From Siphonodentalium dalli (taxonomy: Eukaryota; Mollusca; Scaphopoda; Gadilida; Siphonodentaliidae), in contig CP136061.1 in NCBI GenBank assembly GCA_032622095.1, positions 434,001 through 498,000 on the forward strand: a stretch of DNA of 64,000 bases. The letters are read 5' to 3'. This document shows positions 32,493 through 46,018 of the stretch, piece by piece. How positions within the stretch are numbered: the first letter of the stretch is position 1; every line of letters begins with the position of its first letter. A program made the translations under genes and the position numbers. A model generated the notes under the pieces. The model searched no databases. It worked only from the letters and a program-made list of their open reading frames with translations, and was not told the origin of the DNA.

Positions 32493-35400
32493 GGTTACAC
32501 TGATGTAAATAAGGTTCCGAGCGACATCTGGCGGATGCGGGAGGAATATATAGGAGAGAATAAAATAGACACTGGGCCCTGATTGGTCAATAGCCTTGTG
32601 TGCTTTTCACATAAAAAAATCATCACACCTCTTCCCTATGATTTCCCATAGGTAAAATAACCATTGGCACAGGAATTAACCCTTTGTAGTGGAGTTTGAA
32701 TTTTTTGGTGTGGTCTAAAATATGACTGTATTTTTTTATGCGATTCTGACACTGGTTACGAAAACATAAGATTTAAAGGCGAATTCCCTGCTAGACAGAC
32801 ATGATTTTTTTGTGTAAAAAGTTTCCCAAAATGTCAATTTTTCAGATTTAAAGAAAATTTTGGACCCAACATTTATATTGCCAACACTATGCGCTAAAAC
32901 GTTAGCACTGAGGCCTATGGAAAACATTTACACCAGTGTAACCTAAAGGGAAAATATAGCTTTTTATCATTTTTGATTCCTGGGAGTCACTTTAAAGCAT
33001 TTTAATGCATTTTACAGAGCCTGGTCTTTCAGTCCAATGAATACCTCATGCTTGGTGTGGTTATTCTTGCTGCTGATGTCTTATTTCACTTACATCAGCC
33101 AAAAAAATAGTAAGATTTTTCATAAAAAATGCCAATTTTTCAAGGTATTTTCAATTTTTTTCAAGGTGGTAATAGTCACATGATAATGCAAATGACCCAT
33201 AACATGAGCATGTCAACGACACATATATCAATTGTTATAAGAACCTAATCTAACAAGTATTTTGGATTTTATAGCCAGTGATATACAGATATATATCATA
33301 AAAGTGTGTCATTTCCATTGGTGGGTATGGTCATTTGAAGGTTAATAGCACTAAAACTTGGACACATTTAAGAAAATGATTCAGCAATTCAAAGAGAGCA
33401 TATCTTTGTTCAACTAATTCAATATACACCCACATCCAGTTATCTTGGATCACCCTTGCAGACCTGAAAATGTCATATTTTATTCTTCAATGTGCTGATA
33501 AAGTCATGCGCTTGATGCTCAGCTGATCAGATCTGGACTCAATGACCTCACATCACCAGAAGTTCTCTCATGGAAAGAATATTGTACAGTCTTCCATAGC
33601 TGATCCAAGTTTGCAACACCAGACCCCTAAAACTGAGTGAAAATTGGGCTTGAACATGACTGGTGGTTGAAAATTGTGCTTTTTTGATGAATAATTTGTT
33701 AAAGGGGGTGGGGTTAAATTGTGTGTGATAAATAAAGAACCACAGAAGTGATATTGTTTTTGAACACATTTTTTCCATTGATGGGAAATTCTGAAGAAAT
33801 GTAGGGAGTTACAATTATTCCGCGAAAAAGCGGGCTATCGCTTTAGGTTACACTGATGTAAATAAGGTTCCGAGCGACATCTGGCGGATGCGGGAGGAAT
33901 ATATAGGAGAGAATAAAATAGACACTGGGCCCTGATTGGTCAATAGCCTTGTGTGCTTTTCACATAAAAAAATCATCACACCTCTTCCCTATGATTTCCC
34001 ATAGGTAAAATAACCATTGGCACAGGAATTAACCCTTTGTAGTGGAGTTTGAATTTTTTGGTGTGGTCTAAAATATGACTGTATTTTTTTATGCGATTCT
34101 GACACTGGTTACGAAAACATAAGATTTAAAGGCGAATTCCCTGCTAGACAGACATGATTTTTTTGTGTAAAAAGTTTCCCAAAATGTCAATTTTTCAGAT
34201 TTAAAGAAAATTTTGGACCCAACATTTATATTGCCAACACTATGCGCTAAAACGTTAGCACTGAGGCCTATGGAAAACATTTACACCAGTGTAACCTAAA
34301 GGGAAAATATAGCTTTTTATCATTTTTGATTCCTGGGAGTCACTTTAAAGCATTTTAATGCATTTTACAGAGCCTGGTCTTTCAGTCCAATGAATACCTC
34401 ATGCTTGGTGTGGTTATTCTTGCTGCTGATGTCTTATTTCACTTACATCAGCCAAAAAAATAGTAAGATTTTTCATAAAAAATGCCAATTTTTCAAGGTA
34501 TTTTCAATTTTTTTCAAGGTGGTAATAGTCACATGATAATGCAAATGACCCATAACATGAGCATGTCAACGACACATATATCAATTGTTATAAGAACCTA
34601 ATCTAACAAGTATTTTGGATTTTATAGCCAGTGATATACAGATATATATCATAAAAGTGTGTCATTTCCATTGGTGGGTATGGTCATTTGAAGGTTAATA
34701 GCACTAAAACTTGGACATATTTAAGAAAATGATTCAGCAATTCAAAGAGAGCATATCTTTGTTCAACTAATTCAATATACACCCACATCCAGTTATCTTG
34801 GATCACCCTTGCAGACCTGAAAATGTCATATTTTATTCTTCAATGTGCTGATAAAGTCATGCGCTTGATGCTCAGCTGATCAGATCTGGACTCAATGACC
34901 TCACATCACCAGAAGTTCTCTCATGGAAAGAATATTGTACAGTCTTCCATAGCTGATCCAAGTTTGCAACACCAGACCCCTAAAACTGAGTGAAAATTGG
35001 GCTTGAACATGACTGGTGGTTGAAAATTGTGCTTTTTTGATGAATAATTTGTTAAAGGGGGTGGGGTTAAATTGTGTGTGATAAATAAAGAACCACAGAA
35101 GTGATATTGTTTTTGAACACATTTTTTCCATTGATGGGAAATTCTGAAGAAATGTAGGGAGTTACAATTATTCCGCGAAAAAGCGGGCTATCGCTTTAGG
35201 TTACACTGATGTAAATAAGGTTCCGAGCGACATCTGGCGGATGCGGGAGGAATATATAGGAGAGAATAAAATAGACACTGGGCCCTGATTGGTCAATAGC
35301 CTTGTGTGCTTTTCACATAAAAAAATCATCACACCTCTTCCCTATGATTTCCCATAGGTAAAATAACCATTGGCACAGGAATTAACCCTTTGTAGTGGAG

Positions 35401-38400
35401 TTTGAATTTTTTGGTGTGGTCTAAAATATGACTGTATTTTTTTATGCGATTCTGACACTGGTTACGAAAACATAAGATTTAAAGGCGAATTCCCTGCTAG
35501 ACAGACATGATTTTTTTGTGTAAAAAGTTTCCCAAAATGTCAATTTTTCAGATTTAAAGAAAATTTTGGACCCAACATTTATATTGCCAACACTATGCGC
35601 TAAAACGTTAGCACTGAGGCCTATGGAAAACATTTACACCAGTGTAACCTAAAGGGAAAATATAGCTTTTTATCATTTTTGATTCCTGGGAGTCACTTTA
35701 AAGCATTTTAATGCATTTTACAGAGCCTGGTCTTTCAGTCCAATGAATACCTCATGCTTGGTGTGGTTATTCTTGCTGCTGATGTCTTATTTCACTTACA
35801 TCAGCCAAAAAAATAGTAAGATTTTTCATAAAAAATGCCAATTTTTCAAGGTATTTTCAATTTTTTTCAAGGTGGTAATAGTCACATGATAATGCAAATG
35901 ACCCATAACATGAGCATGTCAACGACACATATATCAATTGTTATAAGAACCTAATCTAACAAGTATTTTGGATTTTATAGCCAGTGATATACAGATATAT
36001 ATCATAAAAGTGTGTCATTTCCATTGGTGGGTATGGTCATTTGAAGGTTAATAGCACTAAAACTTGGACACATTTAAGAAAATGATTCAGCAATTCAAAG
36101 AGAGCATATCTTTATTCAACTAATTCAATATACACCCACATCCAGTTATCTTGGATCACCCTTGCAGACCTGAAAATGTCATATTTTATTCTTCAATGTG
36201 CTGATAAAGTCATGCGCTTGATGCTCAGCTGATCAGATCTGGACTCAATGACCTCACATCACCAGAAGTTCTCTCATGGAAAGAATATTGTACAGTCTTC
36301 CATAGCTGATCCAAGTTTGCAACACCAGACCCCTAAAACTGAGTGAAAATTGGGCTTGAACATGACTGGTGGTTGAAAATTGTGCTTTTTTGATGAATAA
36401 TTTGTTAAAGGGGGTGGGGTTAAATTGTGTGTGATAAATAAAGAACCACAGAAGTGATATTGTTTTTGAACACATTTTTTCCATTGATGGGAAATTCTGA
36501 AGAAATGTAGGGAGTTACAATTATTCCGCGAAAAAGCGGGCTATCGCTTTAGGTTACACTGATGTAAATAAGGTTCCGAGCGACATCTGGCGGATGCGGG
36601 AGGAATATATAGGAGAGAATAAAATAGACACTGGGCCCTGATTGGTCAATAGCCTTGTGTGCTTTTCACATAAAAAAATCATCACACCTCTTCCCTATGA
36701 TTTCCCATAGGTAAAATAACCATTGGCACAGGAATTAACCCTTTGTAGTGGAGTTTGAATTTTTTGGTGTGGTCTAAAATATGACTGTATTTTTTTATGC
36801 GATTCTGACACTGGTTACGAAAACATAAGATTTAAAGGCGAATTCCCTGCTAGACAGACATGATTTTTTTGTGTAAAAAGTTTCCCAAAATGTCAATTTT
36901 TCAGATTTAAAGAAAATTTTGGACCCAACATTTATATTGCCAACACTATGCGCTAAAACGTTAGCACTGAGGCCTATGGAAAACATTTACACCAGTGTAA
37001 CCTAAAGGGATAATATAGCTTTTTATCATTTTTGATTCCTGGGAGTCACTTTAAAGCATTTTAATGCATTTTACAGAGCCTGGTCTTTCAGTCCAATGAA
37101 TACCTCATGCTTGGTGTGGTTATTCTTGCTGCTGATGTCTTATTTCACTTACATCAGCCAAAAAAATAGTAAGATTTTTCATAAAAAATGCCAATTTTTC
37201 AAGGTATTTTCAATTTTTTTCAAGGTGGTAATAGTCACATGATAATGCAAATGACCCATAACATGAGCATGTCAACGACACATATATCAATTGTTATAAG
37301 AACCTAATCTAACAAGTATTTTGGATTTTATAGCCAGTGATATACAGATATATATCATAAAAGTGTGTCATTTCCATTGGTGGGTATGGTCATTTGAAGG
37401 TTAATAGCACTAAAACTTGGACACATTTAAGAAAATGATTCAGCAATTCAAAGAGAGCATATCTTTGTTCAACTAATTCAATATACACCCACATCCAGTT
37501 ATCTTGGATCACCCTTGCAGACCTGAAAATGTCATATTTTATTCTTCAATGTGCTGATAAAGTCATGCGCTTGATGCTCAGCTGATCAGATCTGGACTCA
37601 ATGACCTCACATCACCAGAAGTTCTCTCATGGAAAGAATATTGTACAGTCTTCCATAGCTGATCCAAGTTTGCAACACCAGACCCCTAAAACTGAGTGAA
37701 AATTGGGCTTGAACATGACTGGTGGTTGAAAATTGTGCTTTTTTGATGAATAATTTGTTAAAGGGGGTGGGGTTAAATTGTGTGTGATAAATAAAGAACC
37801 ACAGAAGTGATATTGTTTTTGAACACATTTTTTCCATTGATGGGAAATTCTGAAGAAATGTAGGGAGTTACAATTATTCCGCGAAAAAGCGGGCTATCGC
37901 TTTAGGTTACACTGATGTAAATAAGGTTCCGAGCGACATCTGGCGGATGCGGGAGGAATATATAGGAGAGAATAAAATAGACACTGGGCCCTGATTGGTC
38001 AATAGCCTTGTGTGCTTTTCACATAAAAAAATCATCACACCTCTTCCCTATGATTTCCCATAGGTAAAATAACCATTGGCACAGGAATTAACCCTTTGTA
38101 GTGGAGTTTGAATTTTTTGGTGTGGTCTAAAATATGACTGTATTTTTTTATGCGATTCTGACACTGGTTACGAAAACATAAGATTTAAAGGCGAATTCCC
38201 TGCTAGACAGACATGATTTTTTTGTGTAAAAAGTTTCCCAAAATGTCAATTTTTCAGATTTAAAGAAAATTTTGGACCCAACATTTATATTGCCAACACT
38301 ATGCGCTAAAACGTTAGCACTGAGGCCTATGGAAAACATTTACACCAGTGTAACCTAAAGGGAAAATATAGCTTTTTATCATTTTTGATTCCTGGGAGTC

Positions 38401-39257
38401 ACTTTAAAGCATTTTAATGCATTTTACAGAGCCTGGTCTTTCAGTCCAATGAATACCTCATGCTTGGTGTGGTTATTCTTGCTGCTGATGTCTTATTTCA
38501 CTTACATCAGCCAAAAAAATAGTAAGATTTTTCATAAAAAATGCCAATTTTTCAAGGTATTTTCAATTTTTTTCAAGGTGGTAATAGTCACATGATAATG
38601 CAAATGACCCATAACATGAGCATGTCAACGACACATATATCAATTGTTATAAGAACCTAATCTAACAAGTATTTTGGATTTTATAGCCAGTGATATACAG
38701 ATATATATCATAAAAGTGTGTCATTTCCATTGGTGGGTATGGTCATTTGAAGGTTAATAGCACTAAAACTTGGACACATTTAAGAAAATGATTCAGCAAT
38801 TCAAAGAGAGCATATCTTTATTCAACTAATTCAATATACACCCACATCCAGTTATCTTGGATCACCCTTGCAGACCTGAAAATGTCATATTTTATTCTTC
38901 AATGTGCTGATAAAGTCATGCGCTTGATGCTCAGCTGATCAGATCTGGACTCAATGACCTCACATCACCAGAAGTTCTCTCATGGAAAGAATATTGTACA
39001 GTCTTCCATAGCTGATCCAAGTTTGCAACACCAGACCCCTAAAACTGAGTGAAAATTGGGCTTGAACATGACTGGTGGTTGAAAATTGTGCTTTTTTGAT
39101 GAATAATTTGTTAAAGGGGGTGGGGTTAAATTGTGTGTGATAAATAAAGAACCACAGAAGTGATATTGTTTTTGAACACATTTTTTCCATTGATGGGAAA
39201 TTCTGAAGAAATGTAGGGAGTTACAATTATTCCGCGAAAAAGCGGGCTATCGCTTTA

Positions 39258-42200
39258 GGTTACACTGATGTAAATAAGGTTCCGAGCGACATCTGGCGGA
39301 TGCGGGAGGAATATATAGGAGAGAATAAAATAGACACTGGGCCCTGATTGGTCAATAGCCTTGTGTGCTTTTCACATAAAAAAATCATCACACCTCTTCC
39401 CTATGATTTCCCATAGGTAAAATAACCATTGGCACAGGAATTAACCCTTTGTAGTGGAGTTTGAATTTTTTGGTGTGGTCTAAAATATGACTGTATTTTT
39501 TTATGCGATTCTGACACTGGTTACGAAAACATAAGATTTAAAGGCGAATTCCCTGCTAGACAGACATGATTTTTTTGTGTAAAAAGTTTCCCAAAATGTC
39601 AATTTTTCAGATTTAAAGAAAATTTTGGACCCAACATTTATATTGCCAACACTATGCGCTAAAACGTTAGCACTGAGGCCTATGGAAAACATTTACACCA
39701 GTGTAACCTAAAGGGAAAATATAGCTTTTTATCATTTTTGATTCCTGGGAGTCACTTTAAAGCATTTTAATGCATTTTACAGAGCCTGGTCTTTCAGTCC
39801 AATGAATACCTCATGCTTGGTGTGGTTATTCTTGCTGCTGATGTCTTATTTCACTTACATCAGCCAAAAAAATAGTAAGATTTTTCATAAAAAATGCCAA
39901 TTTTTCAAGGTATTTTCAATTTTTTTCAAGGTGGTAATAGTCACATGATAATGCAAATGACCCATACCATGAGCATGTCAACGACACATATATCAATTGT
40001 TATAAGAACCTAATCTAACAAGTATTTTGGATTTTATAGCCAGTGATATACAGATATATATCATAAAAGTGTGTCATTTCCATTGGTGGGTATGGTCATT
40101 TGAAGGTTAATAGCACTAAAACTTGGACACATTTAAGAAAATGATTCAGCAATTCAAAGAGAGCATATCTTTATTCAACTAATTCAATATACACCCACAT
40201 CCAGTTATCTTGGATCACCCTTGCAGACCTGAAAATGTCATATTTTATTCTTCAATGTGCTGATAAAGTCATGCGCTTGATGCTCAGCTGATCAGATCTG
40301 GACTCAATGACCTCACATCACCAGAAGTTCTCTCATGGAAAGAATATTGTACAGTCTTCCATAGCTGATCCAAGTTTGCAACACCAGACCCCTAAAACTG
40401 AGTGAAAATTGGGCTTGAACATGACTGGTGGTTGAAAATTGTGCTTTTTTGATGAATAATTTGTTAAAGGGGGTGGGGTTAAATTGTGTGTGATAAATAA
40501 AGAACCACAGAAGTGATATTGTTTTTGAACACATTTTTTCCATTGATGGGAAATTCTGAAGAAATGTAGGGAGTTACAATTATTCCGCGAAAAAGCGGGC
40601 TATCGCTTTAGGTTACACTGATGTAAATAAGGTTCCGAGCGACATCTGGCGGATGCGGGAGGAATATATAGGAGAGAATAAAATAGACACTGGGCCCTGA
40701 TTGGTCAATAGCCTTGTGTGCTTTTCACATAAAAAAATCATCACACCTCTTCCCTATGATTTCCCATAGGTAAAATAACCATTGGCACAGGAATTAACCC
40801 TTTGTAGTGGAGTTTGAATTTTTTGGTGTGGTCTAAAATATGACTGTATTTTTTTATGCGATTCTGACACTGGTTACGAAAACATAAGATTTAAAGGCGA
40901 ATTCCCTGCTAGACAGACATGATTTTTTTGTGTAAAAAGTTTCCCAAAATGTCAATTTTTCAGATTTAAAGAAAATTTTGGACCCAACATTTATATTGCC
41001 AACACTATGCGCTAAAACGTTAGCACTGAGGCCTATGGAAAACATTTACACCAGTGTAACCTAAAGGGAAAATATAGCTTTTTATCATTTTTGATTCCTG
41101 GGAGTCACTTTAAAGCATTTTAATGCATTTTACAGAGCCTGGTCTTTCAGTCCAATGAATACCTCATGCTTGGTGTGGTTATTCTTGCTGCTGATGTCTT
41201 ATTTCACTTACATCAGCCAAAAAAATAGTAAGATTTTTCATAAAAAATGCCAATTTTTCAAGGTATTTTCAATTTTTTTCAAGGTGGTAATAGTCACATG
41301 ATAATGCAAATGACCCATAACATGAGCATGTCAACGACACATATATGAATTGTTATAAGAACCTAATCTAACAAGTATTTTGGATTTTATAGCCAGTGAT
41401 ATACAGATATATATCATAAAAGTGTGTCATTTCCATTGGTGGGTATGGTCATTTGAAGGTTAATAGCACTAAAACTTGGACACATTTAAGAAAATGATTC
41501 AGCAATTCAAAGAGAGCATATCTTTATTCAACTAATTCAATATACACCCACATCCAGTTATCTTGGATCACCCTTGCAGACCTGAAAATGTCATATTTTA
41601 TTCTTCAATGTGCTGATAAAGTCATGCGCTTGATGCTCAGCTGATCAGATCTGGACTCAATGACCTCACATCACCAGAAGTTCTCTCATGGAAAGAATAT
41701 TGTACAGTCTTCCATAGCTGATCCAAGTTTGCAACACCAGACCCCTAAAACTGAGTGAAAATTGGGCTTGAACATGACTGGTGGTTGAAAATTGTGCTTT
41801 TTTGATGAATAATTTGTTAAAGGGGGTGGGGTTAAATTGTGTGTGATAAATAAAGAACCACAGAAGTGATATTGTTTTTGAACACATTTTTTCCATTGAT
41901 GGGAAATTCTGAAGAAATGTAGGGAGTTACAATTATTCCGCGAAAAAGCGGGCTATCGCTTTAGGTTACACTGATGTAAATAAGGTTCCGAGCGACATCT
42001 GGCGGATGCGGGAGGAATATATAGGAGAGAATAAAATAGACACTGGGCCCTGATTGGTCAATAGCCTTGTGTGCTTTTCACATAAAAAAATCATCACACC
42101 TCTTCCCTATGATTTCCCATAGGTAAAATAACCATTGGCACAGGAATTAACCCTTTGTAGTGGAGTTTGAATTTTTTGGTGTGGTCTAAAATATGACTGT

Positions 42201-45200
42201 ATTTTTTTATGCGATTCTGACACTGGTTACGAAAACATAAGATTTAAAGGCGAATTCCCTGCTAGACAGACATGATTTTTTTGTGTAAAAAGTTTCCCAA
42301 AATGTCAATTTTTCAGATTTAAAGAAAATTTTGGACCCAACATTTATATTGCCAACACTATGCGCTAAAACGTTAGCACTGAGGCCTATGGAAAACATTT
42401 ACACCAGTGTAACCTAAAGGGAAAATATAGCTTTTTATCATTTTTGATTCCTGGGAGTCACTTTAAAGCATTTTAATGCATTTTACAGAGCCTGGTCTTT
42501 CAGTCCAATGAATACCTCATGCTTGGTGTGGTTATTCTTGCTGCTGATGTCTTATTTCACTTACATCAGCCAAAAAAATAGTAAGATTTTTCATAAAAAA
42601 TGCCAATTTTTCAAGGTATTTTCAATTTTTTTCAAGGTGGTAATAGTCACATGATAATGCAAATGACCCATACCATGAGCATGTCAACGACACATATATC
42701 AATTGTTATAAGAACCTAATCTAACAAGTATTTTGGATTTTATAGCCAGTGATATACAGATATATATCATAAAAGTGTGTCATTTCCATTGGTGGGTATG
42801 GTCATTTGAAGGTTAATAGCACTAAAACTTGGACACATTTAAGAAAATGATTCAGCAATTCAAAGAGAGCATATCTTTATTCAACTAATTCAATATACAC
42901 CCACATCCAGTTATCTTGGATCACCCTTGCAGACCTGAAAATGTCATATTTTATTCTTCAATGTGCTGATAAAGTCATGCGCTTGATGCTCAGCTGATCA
43001 GATCTGGACTCAATGACCTCACATCACCAGAAGTTCTCTCATGGAAAGAATATTGTACAGTCTTCCATAGCTGATCCAAGTTTGCAACACCAGACCCCTA
43101 AAACTGAGTGAAAATTGGGCTTGAACATGACTGGTGGTTGAAAATTGTGCTTTTTTGATGAATAATTTGTTAAAGGGGGTGGGGTTAAATTGTGTGTGAT
43201 AAATAAAGAACCACAGAAGTGATATTGTTTTTGAACACATTTTTTCCATTGATGGGAAATTCTGAAGAAATGTAGGGAGTTACAATTATTCCGCGAAAAA
43301 GCGGGCTATCGCTTTAGGTTACACTGATGTAAATAAGGTTCCGAGCGACATCTGGCGGATGCGGGAGGAATATATAGGAGAGAATAAAATAGACACTGGG
43401 CCCTGATTGGTCAATAGCCTTGTGTGCTTTTCACATAAAAAAATCATCACACCTCTTCCCTATGATTTCCCATAGGTAAAATAACCATTGGCACAGGAAT
43501 TAACCCTTTGTAGTGGAGTTTGAATTTTTTGGTGTGGTCTAAAATATGACTGTATTTTTTTATGCGATTCTGACACTGGTTACGAAAACATAAGATTTAA
43601 AGGCGAATTCCCTGCTAGACAGACATGATTTTTTTGTGTAAAAAGTTTCCCAAAATGTCAATTTTTCAGATTTAAAGAAAATTTTGGACCCAACATTTAT
43701 ATTGCCAACACTATGCGCTAAAACGTTAGCACTGAGGCCTATGGAAAACATTTACACCAGTGTAACCTAAAGGGAAAATATAGCTTTTTATCATTTTTGA
43801 TTCCTGGGAGTCACTTTAAAGCATTTTAATGCATTTTACAGAGCCTGGTCTTTCAGTCCAATGAATACCTCATGCTTGGTGTGGTTATTCTTGCTGCTGA
43901 TGTCTTATTTCACTTACATCAGCCAAAAAAATAGTAAGATTTTTCATAAAAAATGCCAATTTTTCAAGGTATTTTCAATTTTTTTCAAGGTGGTAATAGT
44001 CACATGATAATGCAAATGACCCATAACATGAGCATGTCAACGACACATATATCAATTGTTATAAGAACCTAATCTAACAAGTATTTTGGATTTTATAGCC
44101 AGTGATATACAGATATATATCATAAAAGTGTGTCATTTCCATTGGTGGGTATGGTCATTTGAAGGTTAATAGCACTAAAACTTGGACACATTTAAGAAAA
44201 TGATTCAGCAATTCAAAGAGAGCATATCTTTATTCAACTAATTCAATATACACCCACATCCAGTTATCTTGGATCACCCTTGCAGACCTGAAAATGTCAT
44301 ATTTTATTCTTCAATGTGCTGATAAAGTCATGCGCTTGATGCTCAGCTGATCAGATCTGGACTCAATGACCTCACATCACCAGAAGTTCTCTCATGGAAA
44401 GAATATTGTACAGTCTTCCATAGCTGATCCAAGTTTGCAACACCAGACCCCTAAAACTGAGTGAAAATTGGGCTTGAACATGACTGGTGGTTGAAAATTG
44501 TGCTTTTTTGATGAATAATTTGTTAAAGGGGGTGGGGTTAAATTGTGTGTGATAAATAAAGAACCACAGAAGTGATATTGTTTTTGAACACATTTTTTCC
44601 ATTGATGGGAAATTCTGAAGAAATGTAGGGAGTTACAATTATTCCGCGAAAAAGCGGGCTATCGCTTTAGGTTACACTGATGTAAATAAGGTTCCGAGCG
44701 ACATCTGGCGGATGCGGGAGGAATATATAGGAGAGAATAAAATAGACACTGGGCCCTGATTGGTCAATAGCCTTGTGTGCTTTTCACATAAAAAAATCAT
44801 CACACCTCTTCCCTATGATTTCCCATAGGTAAAATAACCATTGGCACAGGAATTAACCCTTTGTAGTGGAGTTTGAATTTTTTGGTGTGGTCTAAAATAT
44901 GACTGTATTTTTTTATGCGATTCTGACACTGGTTACGAAAACATAAGATTTAAAGGCGAATTCCCTGCTAGACAGACATGATTTTTTTGTGTAAAAAGTT
45001 TCCCAAAATGTCAATTTTTCAGATTTAAAGAAAATTTTGGACCCAACATTTATATTGCCAACACTATGCGCTAAAACGTTAGCACTGAGGCCTATGGAAA
45101 ACATTTACACCAGTGTAACCTAAAGGGAAAATATAGCTTTTTATCATTTTTGATTCCTGGGAGTCACTTTAAAGCATTTTAATGCATTTTACAGAGCCTG

Positions 45201-46018
45201 GTCTTTCAGTCCAATGAATACCTCATGCTTGGTGTGGTTATTCTTGCTGCTGATGTCTTATTTCACTTACATCAGCCAAAAAAATAGTAAGATTTTTCAT
45301 AAAAAATGCCAATTTTTCAAGGTATTTTCAATTTTTTTCAAGGTGGTAATAGTCACATGATAATGCAAATGACCCATACCATGAGCATGTCAACGACACA
45401 TATATCAATTGTTATAAGAACCTAATCTAACAAGTATTTTGGATTTTATAGCCAGTGATATACAGATATATATCATAAAAGTGTGTCATTTCCATTGGTG
45501 GGTATGGTCATTTGAAGGTTAATAGCACTAAAACTTGGACACATTTAAGAAAATGATTCAGCAATTCAAAGAGAGCATATCTTTATTCAACTAATTCAAT
45601 ATACACCCACATCCAGTTATCTTGGATCACCCTTGCAGACCTGAAAATGTCATATTTTATTCTTCAATGTGCTGATAAAGTCATGCGCTTGATGCTCAGC
45701 TGATCAGATCTGGACTCAATGACCTCACATCACCAGAAGTTCTCTCATGGAAAGAATATTGTACAGTCTTCCATAGCTGATCCAAGTTTGCAACACCAGA
45801 CCCCTAAAACTGAGTGAAAATTGGGCTTGAACATGACTGGTGGTTGAAAATTGTGCTTTTTTGATGAATAATTTGTTAAAGGGGGTGGGGTTAAATTGTG
45901 TGTGATAAATAAAGAACCACAGAAGTGATATTGTTTTTGAACACATTTTTTCCATTGATGGGAAATTCTGAAGAAATGTAGGGAGTTACAATTATTCCGC
46001 GAAAAAGCGGGCTATCGC
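39258..46018. repeat. Sub-array with 2706-bp (two-unit) periodicity
   Basis: CCCATACCATGAG replaces CCCATAACATGAG at about 39961, 42667 and 45373, every second unit. One intervening unit carries a private ATATATGAATTG near 41345. This is a two-unit higher-order repeat, duplicated at least three times. Confidence 0.85.
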
